Positions 26,408 through 36,602 are shown, counted from the first letter of the stretch. The stretch is DNA of 64,000 bases from an uncultured Bacteroides sp. (GCA_959606905.1 CAUHML010000011.1:1-64000), one strand, 5' to 3'. Notes: generated by a model not told the origin, from the letters alone. Translations and numbers: made by a program.

Positions 26408-26833
26408 CTAATCATATTCATCATCCCATTCTGATTTTGGCAATAATCTTCTGCCATAGTAATTCATCCAAGCATAGCTTTTTCGTTTTCTTAGATAAAG
26501 TGAATCACCACAATGTTCTATAGCTTCCCAGTCAAAAGAAGAATGATGTCTCCAAACGACTTCCAGCCAATAAAGCAAATCATAAAGTATAAATGGAATA
26601 ATCATCCACCACCAAGAGAGGAATATTGACAAAATCAAGGCAGGCAAAACAGCGAGCAACCAACATTCGAAGAACTGTTTTTCATGAATCCTAAGTTCCA
26701 TATCTTCCCAGACTTCAAGATAACGATAGCGGGTAAAACAAAGCCCTGTTATCATAAAAAAATGTTTTCTCTTACCTAAGAACCATTTTGCCAAACGACT
26801 ATTATAAAAAATCATATTATTTCTTTTAGACAT
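26408..26833 (-). CDS. Hypothetical membrane protein, 141 residues
   Basis: Two closely spaced hydrophobic segments (CWLLAVLPALILSIFLSWWW and MIIPFILYDLLYWLEVVW) form a membrane hairpin in the middle, with Trp/Tyr-rich flanks and a charged C-terminus ending SEWDDEYD. No family is recognised. It lies between OmpA and the recombinase-like gene on the same strand with gaps of 71 and 180 bp. Confidence 0.6.
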   Translation of the reverse strand: MSKRNNMIFYNSRLAKWFLGKRKHFFMITGLCFTRYRYLEVWEDMELRIHEKQFFECWLLAVLPALILSIFLSWWWMIIPFILYDLLYWLEVVWRHHSSFDWEAIEHCGDSLYLRKRKSYAWMNYYGRRLLPKSEWDDEYD

Positions 26834-27013
26834 TCATGTATTAAATACAATATTATCTCGATTCATGTGTTACTCGTTAATGTTTAGCAGGACTGCCATT
26901 TCTGTCGGATTAGAAATCCCCCTTGCTATTACAAAGTGTTTTGTCTCCAAAAACAGAAAAGAAGCAAGCAGTCCTGTAAACACGTGATTAATAAACATTG
27001 CAAAAAAATAAAA

Positions 27014-28183
27014 CTACTCAATAATTACTGTACGATTCAATGCCGGTTCGCTGAAACGGTTATTCTTATCACCCTCAGCTTTCTTTATCAAACGGCTTTC
27101 CGGAATACCATATTTGTCAACCAGCAAATCATAGACGTACTGCATACGTTGTTCGCTCAATCGTTGGTTAACACCTTCACTACCTGTTGCACTATCAGCA
27201 GACCCTATTAATGTAAAAGTCTTGTTCTTGTCTGACTTGATAGCATTCTTTACATAAAATTCCAGATTAACAAGTTCTTTTTGATCGAGGGTTGCTTTGC
27301 CCAAACCAAAGAAAAGAGCTACTGGTGAAGCCGCTGTTTTCGATTCGCCAGCCACGGTCACAGTTTCAGGTTTGCGGTTTTTCAATGATTCATTTTCATC
27401 TGCTAACTGCTGGTTACGACCAATCAACGTACTGTTAGTATCTTCCAAAGAACGAATACGTCTTTCATAAGAAGAATAATTGATTGGTTTTACACGCTTA
27501 AAGCTGCTTTTTCCCAACTTAAAGCTTAAACCGACTGTAACAGAAGTCATTCCTTCCCATTTGCTGCCACCAATAGTTCCTTCAAATCGTTGATTTACGA
27601 ACATTTGGCGTGCTTCCAAAGTCAGGTCGACCACTTTGCCTAAACGAAAACTATTATAAAAGCCGATTGAAGGAGCAAATTCGTTTTGATACGTGTCATT
27701 TCCATAAGAACGTGCCCAACCAAAACCTACAAACGGACTAAAATTCCATACACGTGTTTCCTTATATCCACAAAATGAATTAGACCAATTCCACATCAAA
27801 TCACCGTGCAAGTTCATCACACCGAATTTTTCATTGTAATAGTTACCGTTGATACCCTTGGCATAAATACTTTTCTCATTAGTCATGCCTTTGGCTTGTA
27901 ACCCGGAATACTGCAAACGTATTCCCAATGCAGGAGTGATCCATTTTCCTACTGAAATATCCAGTGCTGGTGATAAACGCTTGCCAAAAGAAGCTTTAGT
28001 ATCGTATTCACCTTCGTAAAAATTCACACCGCCCCCAACTCCGATGAACCAGTTATCGAAAAATTTATTTGTTTCATACGGACCGCGAACAATCTTATTA
28101 TTCTCATCACGATTTCCATTCTCTTGAGCCATAGCAAACACAGACATGCATACTAAAGCCACTGTTAACACTTTTTTCTTCAT
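27014..28183 (-). CDS. OmpA-family outer-membrane protein
   Basis: The 389-residue protein has a signal peptide (VLTVALVCMSVFAMAQ), an eight-strand type barrel at about 35-235, a short coiled coil near 240-270 (RIRSLEDTNSTLIGRNQQLADENESLKN) and a C-terminal OmpA peptidoglycan-binding domain with GSADSATGSEGVNQRLSEQR. It is a close structural relative of the protein at 16693-18249. It follows the HU gene by 66 bp and ends in NRTVIIE. Confidence 0.85.
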   Translation of the reverse strand: MKKKVLTVALVCMSVFAMAQENGNRDENNKIVRGPYETNKFFDNWFIGVGGGVNFYEGEYDTKASFGKRLSPALDISVGKWITPALGIRLQYSGLQAKGMTNEKSIYAKGINGNYYNEKFGVMNLHGDLMWNWSNSFCGYKETRVWNFSPFVGFGWARSYGNDTYQNEFAPSIGFYNSFRLGKVVDLTLEARQMFVNQRFEGTIGGSKWEGMTSVTVGLSFKLGKSSFKRVKPINYSSYERRIRSLEDTNSTLIGRNQQLADENESLKNRKPETVTVAGESKTAASPVALFFGLGKATLDQKELVNLEFYVKNAIKSDKNKTFTLIGSADSATGSEGVNQRLSEQRMQYVYDLLVDKYGIPESRLIKKAEGDKNNRFSEPALNRTVIIE

Positions 28184-28249
28184 CTTTTAATTAAGTTTAT
28201 ATTAAAAAACAGGTGCCCCTCACGGACAAATTAAAGTTTATTGATGATT

Positions 28250-28525
28250 TTATTTTTTTGAATCAATATCTAATGCCTTAGCCGCATTAAATCTTATAAC
28301 CTTCTTTGCAGGAATTTGAATCGGTTTTCCAGTGGACGGATTATATCCAATACGGGCAGCACGTTCTTTAACTGCAAATGTCCCGAAACCAACTAACACC
28401 ACCGGTTCTTCTTTCTTTAAGTTTTGGCTGATACTTTCCAAAATAGCGTTTAAAGCTTGTTTAATTTCTGTTTGTGGCAAACCGCTAAGAGTAGCTGCCG
28501 ATTGAATTAAATCATTCTTGTTCAT
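28250..28525 (-). CDS. HU family DNA-binding protein
   Basis: A 91-residue HU/IHF protein with the usual MNKNDLIQSAATLSGLPQ start and the DNA-binding arm GFGTFAVKERAARIGYNPST-GKPIQIPAKK. It bends DNA, and such proteins often help site-specific recombination. The promoter-like TTTCTGCATCTATATATA motif lies about 90 bp upstream (28613-28641), shared with copies near the inversion segment. Confidence 0.9.
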   Translation of the reverse strand: MNKNDLIQSAATLSGLPQTEIKQALNAILESISQNLKKEEPVVLVGFGTFAVKERAARIGYNPSTGKPIQIPAKKVIRFNAAKALDIDSKK

Positions 28526-28612
28526 TTTCTCTGTTTTATTTTAAATTAATATTTTACCCAAGTGCTTGTAATGAGTACTTATGGATTATAGTATAGATAA
28601 TTTTTACCTCCC

Positions 28613-28641
28613 TATATATATAGATGCAGAAATTCGATTTT
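28613..28641 (-). promoter_or_regulatory. Promoter-like motif, copy 2 (before HU)
   Basis: On the minus strand it reads AATCGAATTTCTGCATC followed by TATATATA, with GATAG just upstream. It is the closest match to the copy inside the invertible segment (58562-58591). The gap 28526-28877 contains only this and the terminator at 28776-28815. Confidence 0.55.
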
Positions 28642-28775
28642 ACTATCCGATTTTTAAAAGAAAAAAAATAAAAAATCATCAGCAAACAGCTATCTAATTG
28701 ATTATAAAATATTTACTAAGTATTTTTTTCAGGTACAATTAGCTTTCTGAAAGCAAAATACTCTTTCAAAACCAA

Positions 28776-28815
28776 AAGCCGGTAGTAACTATTGTCTCAG
28801 CGTTACTACCGGCTT
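28776..28815 (-). terminator. Strong hairpin after the aquaporin gene
   Basis: Perfect 14-bp stem AAGCCGGTAGTAAC / GTTACTACCGGCTT with a 12-nt loop. On the minus strand it is followed by TTGGTTTTG, a short T-rich tail. It marks the 3' end of the long minus-strand fimbrial-aquaporin tract. Confidence 0.75.
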
Positions 28816-28877
28816 GATTAAGGCCTTTCTTTGTCTTTCCTGTTGCTTACAGATAAATTATAAAATAGTCCCGTTTA

Positions 28878-29540
28878 TTATGCACGTGCTTCAAGCACCT
28901 TTTTCCAGACAATTGCCGATACTGCTGCTCCTACAAATGGAGCTACAATAAACAGCCACAGTTGACCCAAAGCATCTCCTCCCGCAAATAGAGCAGGAGC
29001 AATACTACGTGCTGGATTAACCGAAGTTCCGGAAATAGGGATACAGACAATATGTACCAACACCAGTGTAAGACCGATAACCAGTCCTGCAAACTTAGGA
29101 GTATTGTTTTCTTTAGCTGTAGTTCCCAATACGGTAAGGACAAAGATAAAAGTGAATACAGCTTCAGCTATAAAAGCGGGCACCATCATTCCTTCGCCAT
29201 ATCCGTTCGCTCCGGTAGCCGTAAACCCCATAGGGGAAGAAATCGCGTACAGTATAGCAGAGCCGATAACGGCTCCTGCAATCTGAGCTACCATATAACC
29301 GATAGCCTCTTTCCCCGACATGCGTCCACTTAGCCATACTCCTAATGTAATCGCCGGATTAATGTGACAACCCGATATACCACCTATGGTGTATGCCATT
29401 GCCACGACAGATAGCCCGAACGCAAAAGCGATTGTCAATACAGCTGCAACCGAGCCGGCTCCACCATTAAACACAGCAGCACCGCATCCCATTAGTACGA
29501 GAACCATAGTTCCCAACATTTCTGCAATCAATTTTTTCAT
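28878..29540 (-). CDS. aqpZ: Aquaporin Z-like water channel
   Basis: The 220-residue MIP family protein has six predicted membrane helices and two NPA boxes (GCHINPAITLG at 58-68, GTSVNPARS at 171-179). His163 and Arg178 fit the narrow water-selective filter of AqpZ-type channels. It lies only 35 bp after the last fimbrial gene on the same strand, so read-through transcription is possible, but its function is unrelated. Confidence 0.92.
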   Translation of the reverse strand: MKKLIAEMLGTMVLVLMGCGAAVFNGGAGSVAAVLTIAFAFGLSVVAMAYTIGGISGCHINPAITLGVWLSGRMSGKEAIGYMVAQIAGAVIGSAILYAISSPMGFTATGANGYGEGMMVPAFIAEAVFTFIFVLTVLGTTAKENNTPKFAGLVIGLTLVLVHIVCIPISGTSVNPARSIAPALFAGGDALGQLWLFIVAPFVGAAVSAIVWKKVLEARA

Positions 29541-29575
29541 ATTCTTATATTACATGTTAAAACCCGACATTCAAA

Positions 29576-31048
29576 TCATCTTACACATCGTATAGCTTTA
29601 CCTCTATTTTTATCTATTTGAGAGATAAAAGGAATCCCTTCCGGGCGATAAAGTACCAAATAATACCCCATACTACTAGTATAAGAGTTTGATGACCAAT
29701 AATCTCCTCCTAAGTCTGCATTGCCCATACTAGTTCCGGTAAATTCTCTAAATCCGCAATATGGCAAAAATAAAGTTTGTTCTTTTTTAGCATCAGAAGA
29801 AGGTTCTTCTGAAACTCCAAAGTAAACACCACGTATGCCCTTATAGCTACCACGAGAAGTTGGCAGTGCCACTATCTTTTCAAAATCAGCCTTAGTAGGC
29901 GTACGCCAAATGCCCTTTGGATGCACTTCAGAACAAGGATCACCATTATTAAGTGAAGTTGTAGTTAAAGTCAATGTATTCCAAGCAAAATAATCAGGAT
30001 TGGTTATTGCATTCCATGTACCATTATTATTTGTATATTGTTCTTGACTTTCGGCAAAACGATAGACACCATTAACATACCGTAAGTTTCCCTTAGCCCA
30101 TTTCAATCCTCCCAAAGTAATAGAATCATCTATCTTCGGCGTAAACTTTATAGTAATCTTATAATTTCCTCTTCTCACAAAATTTACAGGTACTTCATAC
30201 CATTTACTATATCTAACACCTCCGATAGTGAACTGATTCAAGACTATTGTTAATGTTCTGGTATCAGGGACAATTGGAGTTGGTCCATAATATACATGTG
30301 AAGCAAAGTTAGACATCAATGTCAAAGCAGTTTTATCTGTAACAGAGTTATCAATAGGAAAAGTAGCTTGCGCCTCATTGCCAAGCCCTGTACTTTCAAG
30401 ATTAACGGTGTTATCGCTAAATCCGCTAGCAACGACATCCAATGTCAAGAAACAGCAATGTCTCTTAAAATTAATCTCAACTTTATTATCCTGCCCACTA
30501 ATCTGTTTTTCCAACACACAGGTAGCAAAATCATCCCAAGTACTTACAAAAGCAGCATTATTTATCAGTGCCGGCAAATTATTCCGATTATATGTATAAC
30601 ATACGAATTTATAATTACCAGCCGTTAATATAGGAGTTGTACCACTTATTAAGGTAACTTTATTACTTCCAATCTTATAGATATTATCATATATCAGCTC
30701 TTTACTACTATTATAAGTTAGCATCCTGAATATAGCATTATTATTCATAGCAGCTCTTGTTTCGACTGTTTTATTGGCAGGTAACATTTCTATTGTAGTC
30801 ACAACATCAATACCTGTATCCTTGGTACTATCCAGAGGTTGTACAAAACTTTGCACCATTGTTTCCTCACTTCGGGTTTCAGGTGATATAACATCACCAT
30901 AATCCTCCATACCACCAACCACGATATTCAATGGCACAAGTTCATCACCTTCCATAGGCATATCAATATCCTGCATATCTTTCTCGCATCCTACCAATAA
31001 AAAGGTTAAAGAAAGAAAGCAGGATAAAAATATTCTTGTATTTATCAT
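29576..31048 (-). CDS. Class A fimbrial lipoprotein: fimbrillin with FISUMP-like C-terminus (1)
   Basis: The 490-residue product has a lipobox (FLLVGC), then a conserved N-terminal block shared with 31090 (EDYGDVISPETRS ... DTGIDVVTTIEMLP) and the putative processing site ETRA near residue 98. A FimA/Mfa-like beta-sandwich region follows to about 310, then a FISUMP-like domain with CSEVHPKGIWRTPTKADFEKI and the terminal AIRCVR. It is an accessory or tip subunit of type V fimbriae by family resemblance. It is the last gene of the fimbrial run. Confidence 0.75.
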   Translation of the reverse strand: MINTRIFLSCFLSLTFLLVGCEKDMQDIDMPMEGDELVPLNIVVGGMEDYGDVISPETRSEETMVQSFVQPLDSTKDTGIDVVTTIEMLPANKTVETRAAMNNNAIFRMLTYNSSKELIYDNIYKIGSNKVTLISGTTPILTAGNYKFVCYTYNRNNLPALINNAAFVSTWDDFATCVLEKQISGQDNKVEINFKRHCCFLTLDVVASGFSDNTVNLESTGLGNEAQATFPIDNSVTDKTALTLMSNFASHVYYGPTPIVPDTRTLTIVLNQFTIGGVRYSKWYEVPVNFVRRGNYKITIKFTPKIDDSITLGGLKWAKGNLRYVNGVYRFAESQEQYTNNNGTWNAITNPDYFAWNTLTLTTTSLNNGDPCSEVHPKGIWRTPTKADFEKIVALPTSRGSYKGIRGVYFGVSEEPSSDAKKEQTLFLPYCGFREFTGTSMGNADLGGDYWSSNSYTSSMGYYLVLYRPEGIPFISQIDKNRGKAIRCVR

Positions 31049-31089
31049 ACTTCTTAAAATTAAATTATTTCAATCTCATATTTATATCA

Positions 31090-32679
31090 TCATTTATGGA
31101 TACAACGTACTCCGAAGCCATAACTGATACTATTTGCAATACAATAACCGGAGTAAGTTCTGGTAACATCAAAAAGTCCAGCTCCAACATAATCTAAATC
31201 AGAGCCTACAACCTGAGATGTCCAGAACGATCCTCTTCTATCCACATCATAGAACCTGTCACTACCAGGATGATAATATCCACTCGCAGGAATGAATATA
31301 CAATTACTAGTGACTTTATTTCCTGATATCTGTGCGGAAGCAGCATTAGCCCCTAAGAAAACACCGGAAACATATTGGAGTCCATAAGTACCTTTGGCGC
31401 GCCAGACGGTATTAGCTATAACCCCATTTAGTTTGATGCCTCCTCCCAAGTTATAAACTTCCATGCGGGTAGGCAATCTCCATGATTGCCCAAGATAGTA
31501 ACTGCAAGGATCACCTGTACCATTAGATGGATTTTGAACCAAGTTAGTTGTTTTTGGACAATTGCTGATAGTAGGTGAAGCATTATATTCCGAAGGCTTC
31601 GCAACAGGTCCGGCATTAACTCCGTTGGCAATATTATAACCCAATAAAGAACCACCGCAAAATACCATGTTGAAATTTTCACTGGCATTATCTTTGACTG
31701 TAACTTGGCCATCTACAAATGACAAATTACTAACTGCCCACTTCACACCACCAATCTCCGTATATGGATAGGCCTTGTCAAAATGAACAGTTATTTTATA
31801 ATTTCCTCCTCTTACAAAATTCACAGGTACATCTACACTTTTTGCACCATAATTTTTGCCATTGACAGTAACATCATTAAATTTAAATGATACCTTTTTT
31901 GAAATTGGAATTATACAATTTGTACTACCACTATTCATTCGATAAATAGGCATTAATTTAATATCCTCAATTTTCGTATCATCGGTACTAGTATAACTAA
32001 CCGGCCAATTTCCCTTATAAAAAGATTCAGTAGTTACATAAGTAAATGTTGCTGATTTATCCATGTTTGAGCTCAAAGCCAACTGAATACGCGACATTTG
32101 ATGTTTAAAAACAATATTGAGTGTATTATCTGTAGCCGTAATATTTTTTGCCACGCAATAAGTTGAAAAGTCATCCCCTGGCCATACGGATACAGGTAGT
32201 TCGACAGGTTCATAATTCTGGTTATACGTATAACAAACGAATTTGTACATCCCCGGTACAAGCATAGGAACAGTTCCAGTACGTAAAGAAGCTGTAGTTC
32301 CTGTCACTTTATACTTACAATATGCTACTTTATTACCAGCATTATCATATATTACAACATCAAATGGAGCTCCATCTTTCATATTAGCTCGGGTTTGAAT
32401 TGTTTTTTCCTCCGGAAGCATCTCAATAGTAGTCACAATATCGATACCTGCCTCTTGAAGACTATCAAGAGGTTGTACAAAACTTTCTACCATTGTCTCC
32501 AAGCCACGGGTTTCAGGCGATACAATATCCCCATAATCCTCAGTTCCTCCAATCACAACGTTCAATGGTACAGGTTCATTTCCTCCTGTATCTATATCCA
32601 CATCCTGAATATCTTGTTCGCATCCTGCAAACAAAAACAACAGAGAGAAGGTACTTATCAGAAATATATTTTTATTCAT
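31090..32679 (-). CDS. Class A fimbrial lipoprotein: fimbrillin with FISUMP-like C-terminus (2)
   Basis: The start at 32679 (MNKNIFLISTFSLLFLFAGC) is chosen because it directly precedes the signal peptide; an in-frame ATG upstream adds 16 residues without need. The N-terminal block EDYGDIVSPETRG ... EAGIDIVTTIEMLP and QTRA match the 29576 gene closely, so the two are recent duplicates. The C-terminal half contains GDPCSYYLGQSWRLPTRMEV, typical of FISUMP-like domains, and ends GVRCIHK. Surface-exposed accessory subunit by inference. Confidence 0.75.
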   Translation of the reverse strand: MNKNIFLISTFSLLFLFAGCEQDIQDVDIDTGGNEPVPLNVVIGGTEDYGDIVSPETRGLETMVESFVQPLDSLQEAGIDIVTTIEMLPEEKTIQTRANMKDGAPFDVVIYDNAGNKVAYCKYKVTGTTASLRTGTVPMLVPGMYKFVCYTYNQNYEPVELPVSVWPGDDFSTYCVAKNITATDNTLNIVFKHQMSRIQLALSSNMDKSATFTYVTTESFYKGNWPVSYTSTDDTKIEDIKLMPIYRMNSGSTNCIIPISKKVSFKFNDVTVNGKNYGAKSVDVPVNFVRGGNYKITVHFDKAYPYTEIGGVKWAVSNLSFVDGQVTVKDNASENFNMVFCGGSLLGYNIANGVNAGPVAKPSEYNASPTISNCPKTTNLVQNPSNGTGDPCSYYLGQSWRLPTRMEVYNLGGGIKLNGVIANTVWRAKGTYGLQYVSGVFLGANAASAQISGNKVTSNCIFIPASGYYHPGSDRFYDVDRRGSFWTSQVVGSDLDYVGAGLFDVTRTYSGYCIANSISYGFGVRCIHK

Positions 32680-32732
32680 ATCAATTACATTTTTAAATAA
32701 ATATGCATTATTGGAATAAGGTTTCAAATTAA

Positions 32733-34625
32733 TTACAATTCACCTCCAACCACATCTTGGTTCGTTTGTCCATTCCAGTCTTCGATAGTTACATTACCAG
32801 GACCTGCATCTGTAGAGCCGACTTCCTGTGTAACAACTACCTCCCTTTTTACACCAGCTGCACTTATCGTCACTTTTCCGGAACGTGCCGCACCGGTATT
32901 CGCATTTACAGTGATTGAAATGGAACCGTTGCCATTACCAACTGTCTTATCAATATTCAGCCAATTTTCAGAGCCTTTACTTACAGTCCAGACTGTATTA
33001 CAGGTAATATTCGATATTACCTTACCTCCAGCTTTAGACACTGAGTGACTAACCGGATTCACTATAAGCGAAACCACGCCAGCATTTTGCGAAATAGTGA
33101 TTTCTTTTGTTAGTGAACCGGCAGTAACTATAACCTTTGCAGAACGAGCAGATATAGTAGTATTAGGTGAACCAGTAAATGAAACTTTACCGTTTCCGCT
33201 ACCACTTGCAGGCGTCATTGTAAACCAACTTTCCGACCCCTTGGTTACGGTCCAGGTAGTATTACTGGTAATAGACGAAGCTACCGTACCACCCGTGTTA
33301 CTTACAGAATGTTCGGTCGGAGCTACTGAAAGGGCAACATCCTGACCGGTTTGTGAGATAGTAATTACTTTCGATATTGAACCGGCAGTTACTGTAACAT
33401 TGGCAGAACGTGACTCCAAAGTAGCATTAGGAGAAACAGTGAATGTAATCTTCCCATTGCCATTACCGTTTGCAGGAGTCATAGTAAACCATGTTTCAGA
33501 TCCCTTTGTAGCAGTCCAGGCAATATTGCTGGTAATAGACGAAGTTACTGTACCACCGGCACTAGTTACAGAATGGCTGATAGGCTCTACAATCAGTTCA
33601 TTTTCTTTAGCAACTTGGTTGATAACAATTTCTTTGCTTACTTCCCCTGCAATAATGGTTACAGTTGCAGAACGGGCTTCACCAGAGTTTTCAGATACGG
33701 TAAACTCAATCATACCATTGCCCTTGCCACTGGTCGGAGTCATCGTAAACCAGCTCTCTGAACCTTTGTTTGCAATCCATGATGTGTTGCAGATTATTTG
33801 AGAAGAAGCTACACCGCCTGTATAAGCAACGTCATGCTTTTCGGGATTCACAGATAAGGTCTGTTCCTCGGGATTCCATACCAATGTAAAACTTACCGGA
33901 TTGACAAGTTCAAAAGCATAAAACAGGACAGGAATGGCAAAAGCGGCTGGACTTACATTTGCATCTTTCCATTTGAATTTCAAGACAGACTGCGTACCTG
34001 TCAGAAGGGTTGGCAAGTCTGTTTCATTAATATCGATATTATGACTTGTTCTGATATTAGAATAATCAACGACTGCCTGTTCAACATTCGTTAGTTTCAC
34101 CAGTAATACAGCACCATTCTCCCCCATGACCGGATTTGCCGGAACGAACTCGATAGACGAGATGCGGGGTTCTCCTGCCTCACCTGCTCTGGTACGGATA
34201 TTTTCCGCTACTTTTGTACTGTCCAGGTTTTGCACGTGATACAAAGGAATAAACTTTTCTTCTTCACCCGAAGTAATCACAACTCCTGCCTTAAACAGAA
34301 TATTTGACGGAGCGTAAGCACCGTTTTCCTGTTTACGTTGCCATTTGATTGGCAATACACCCTGACCATTTTTCATGGAGAGACTGGTCTGGGTAGTGTC
34401 AATATTGAATGAAGGGTCACTGATCCATTTGATTTTCACTTCATCTTCATTAGAATTAACCTTTATCATCCCCGCTTGTTGGTTACCGCTACCGACAGAC
34501 AGATCGATAAACTCAGAGTTCACTTGGAAACCATTCTGAACCGAATTATTTCCGTCAAATTCATTTTCTTGCGAGCAACTGAAGCCAATCAGGGCTAAAA
34601 CAAGAATTAATAAATATTTCTTCAT
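32733..34625 (-). CDS. Class B surface lipoprotein with four BACON domains
   Basis: The 630-residue protein has a lipobox (LIGFSC), a shared class B N-terminal domain (about 25-140; NIDTTQTSLSMKNGQGVLPI, then LFKAGVVITSGEE) and a putative processing site IRTRAGE with Arg146. After a second domain at 150-255 come four tandem BACON domains, each opening L-x-V-x-P-x-x-H-x-V and containing WFTM/WLNI and a Gly-Asn-Gly turn. BACON domains are thought to bind carbohydrate or mucin. A Gly/Asp-rich tail follows. Probably an adhesive fimbrial component. Confidence 0.75.
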   Translation of the reverse strand: MKKYLLILVLALIGFSCSQENEFDGNNSVQNGFQVNSEFIDLSVGSGNQQAGMIKVNSNEDEVKIKWISDPSFNIDTTQTSLSMKNGQGVLPIKWQRKQENGAYAPSNILFKAGVVITSGEEEKFIPLYHVQNLDSTKVAENIRTRAGEAGEPRISSIEFVPANPVMGENGAVLLVKLTNVEQAVVDYSNIRTSHNIDINETDLPTLLTGTQSVLKFKWKDANVSPAAFAIPVLFYAFELVNPVSFTLVWNPEEQTLSVNPEKHDVAYTGGVASSQIICNTSWIANKGSESWFTMTPTSGKGNGMIEFTVSENSGEARSATVTIIAGEVSKEIVINQVAKENELIVEPISHSVTSAGGTVTSSITSNIAWTATKGSETWFTMTPANGNGNGKITFTVSPNATLESRSANVTVTAGSISKVITISQTGQDVALSVAPTEHSVSNTGGTVASSITSNTTWTVTKGSESWFTMTPASGSGNGKVSFTGSPNTTISARSAKVIVTAGSLTKEITISQNAGVVSLIVNPVSHSVSKAGGKVISNITCNTVWTVSKGSENWLNIDKTVGNGNGSISITVNANTGAARSGKVTISAAGVKREVVVTQEVGSTDAGPGNVTIEDWNGQTNQDVVGGEL

Positions 34626-34661
34626 AATACAATTTGTGAGCCTTTAAGTCTTTCCTCAGAT

Positions 34662-34692
34662 TTCGTCCACCCGGCTCATTTAATTGGACGAA
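34662..34692 (-). other. Intergenic hairpin before the BACON protein gene
   Basis: TTCGTCCA pairs with TGGACGAA over 8 bp; the loop contains GGCTCATTT, also present in the loop of the hairpin at 36573-36602, whose stem is different. It lies 37 bp before the start codon. Confidence 0.6.
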
Positions 34693-34817
34693 TTGTTAAT
34701 AATAAATTTACCTAAGCACAAGTAGTTTTATTTTAATCCACATAATTATTATTCACAGTCGCTTACAAACAATTGTCCATATTTTTATTGCAGTTATTAG
34801 AGTCTCCATAGTAAAAA

Positions 34818-34855
34818 GCTCCATGCAAATAGGCTTTTCTAAGATTGCACGGAGC
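34818..34855 (-). terminator. Terminator inside the fimbrial operon
   Basis: On the minus strand GCTCCGTGCAA pairs with TTTGCATGGAGC-type sequence (one mismatch) and is followed by TTTTT. It lies 20 bp after the 34875-36527 stop, so it would reduce transcription into the three downstream fimbrial genes. Confidence 0.7.
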
Positions 34856-34874
34856 ATAAGATTTAACTAATTAT

Positions 34875-36527
34875 TTATTTCCCGGCTTGTGTATAAGTAG
34901 CTGATGACCAACTAACGCCATTATTCAATGACCACGAAAAAGAGACCTGACGTTCGGAAGCAGTGGGATTATTTTCTACAGGCACTACCACTTCAGACGG
35001 GAAATAACCCGTAGCCTGTCCGACAATCACACCGTTACTTTTTGCATAAATGGTAAGAGCAAGGTCGGCATTCCCCATCAAGGTGAAGGTGACGCTTCCG
35101 TTCGTTGCTGAAATACGGGTATTCGCATCCGGTGCGGATACAAAACCCCAAGTATTTTCTTGTGGTCTGTTATCATTCAATGATATCCAGTTCAGACCGT
35201 TGTCTATGCTGTATTCAAAACCGATCGTGGCATTCAGTCCATCCAGATCCGGAACTTTTATGCCGATGGTGGCAGGAACAGCTTTTGCTTCCGATCTCAC
35301 TACTTCCTGACCGGTTATTTCATTTATGCGGGTACGCACAGCGCGGAAAATCACAGTTCCCGGCCCGCCTTTAAACTGGCAGTAATAAGTATTCCCCTTT
35401 TCCGGTATGTTTCCGGTGGGAATAATCTTGCTGACAGTAATCGTTCCAGTGGAACCGCCTCCATTTGTCCCATCCTGTGTACGGTTTGTTGTGGCAGGCA
35501 GGACAGTCCATTCTCCATTGTCCAAAAGGTACTCAAAGATGATAGCACGTTCAGTGGCGGCAGCATTAGCGGGTACAATCAATTGCGGATGCATATTAGT
35601 ATCCGCCGGACCTGTTACCAGAACAACACCTTCGGAAAGCGCCCGCACTTGTATTGAACCGGTATAGCTTCCTCTAAACGTAAAAGAATAATTTCCACCG
35701 GTCTGCGGAATATTGTTTTCAGGCAGGCTGCTACTGATGTATGTAACCTTTTCTTCCGGAGGTGTTCCCGGGTCCCATTCCAACGTGACCACCGCACTCC
35801 CCCCCACCAGTTCGAAACTGGTGAAAACGATAGGTAGCATGAATGCAGCCGGACGCACATTCGCATCTTTCCATCTGAACTTTATAGTATTCACTCCTTC
35901 TACCAGTTCAGTCGGCGTATCGGTCGGGTTGATATCAATATTGTGAAAAGACTTGATACTCGAATAATCAGCTTGTGCCACTGACAAATTCGTCAACCTT
36001 ACCAGAATAGTTGCTCCGAGATCGGACATGGCAGGATAAAACGGTAAAAACTCAATTGATGAAATCTTGGGAGTGAGATTTACCTCCGCTCTTGTTTGAA
36101 TGCTTCTTGTCACCAATGTACTATCCAGATTTTGTACATGATAAAGAGGAATAAAGCGTTCGAACTCTCCGGCGGTAAGTATCACACCGGCTTTGAACAT
36201 CATATTCTCCGGAGCATACGAACCGGTTTCCAGTTTCTTCTGCCATTTGATTGGCAAGACTCCTTGACCATTCTTCATGGAGATAACAGTTTGCGTAGTA
36301 TCAATATTGAACGATGCTCCGGTAATCCACTTGACTGTCACATTCTTTTCATTACTACGGACAATCAGTGAACTTGCATCTGACGAATTTCCCGTATTTG
36401 CTAGATTGATAAAATCCGCACTGACACTTAACCCCTTAGCTATCGGGATACCATCTTTCAATTCATTCTCTTGGCTGCAACTGAAAACGAGCGAGAGAAT
36501 CATAAGAAAAAATAAATATTTCTTCAT
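34875..36527 (-). CDS. Class B surface lipoprotein with IPxxG repeats (1)
   Basis: The 550-residue product has a lipobox (LSLVFSC), the class B N-terminal domain (NIDTTQTVISMKNGQGVLPI, then MMFKAGVILTAGEFERF), the putative cleavage site IQTRAEV near residue 146, and a second domain like that of 32733. From about 265 it has three copies of a repeat of about 95 residues marked by NIP-x2-G-x-x-Y-x-F-x-F-x-G and FEY/FSWS...N-G-x-W. I do not know a name for this repeat. It ends with TYTQAGK, as does the neighbour 36620. Likely an adhesin-like fimbrial subunit. Confidence 0.7.
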   Translation of the reverse strand: MKKYLFFLMILSLVFSCSQENELKDGIPIAKGLSVSADFINLANTGNSSDASSLIVRSNEKNVTVKWITGASFNIDTTQTVISMKNGQGVLPIKWQKKLETGSYAPENMMFKAGVILTAGEFERFIPLYHVQNLDSTLVTRSIQTRAEVNLTPKISSIEFLPFYPAMSDLGATILVRLTNLSVAQADYSSIKSFHNIDINPTDTPTELVEGVNTIKFRWKDANVRPAAFMLPIVFTSFELVGGSAVVTLEWDPGTPPEEKVTYISSSLPENNIPQTGGNYSFTFRGSYTGSIQVRALSEGVVLVTGPADTNMHPQLIVPANAAATERAIIFEYLLDNGEWTVLPATTNRTQDGTNGGGSTGTITVSKIIPTGNIPEKGNTYYCQFKGGPGTVIFRAVRTRINEITGQEVVRSEAKAVPATIGIKVPDLDGLNATIGFEYSIDNGLNWISLNDNRPQENTWGFVSAPDANTRISATNGSVTFTLMGNADLALTIYAKSNGVIVGQATGYFPSEVVVPVENNPTASERQVSFSWSLNNGVSWSSATYTQAGK

Positions 36528-36572
36528 AAGCGTTTATTACATTTTGAGCCTCACGTGTTATTTTTACAATTC

Positions 36573-36602
36573 CGTGCAGGAATGGCTCATTTATCCTGCA
36601 CG
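36573..36602 (-). other. Intergenic hairpin
   Basis: CGTGCAGGA pairs perfectly with TCCTGCACG (9 bp); the loop ATGGCTCATTTA shares GGCTCATTT with the hairpin at 34662-34692. It lies 46 bp before the 34875-36527 gene. Confidence 0.65.

Noticed and set aside
33097..33801. Frames antisense to the BACON gene
   Set aside because: They are shadows of the tandem BACON repeats and copy the repeat period of the real gene.
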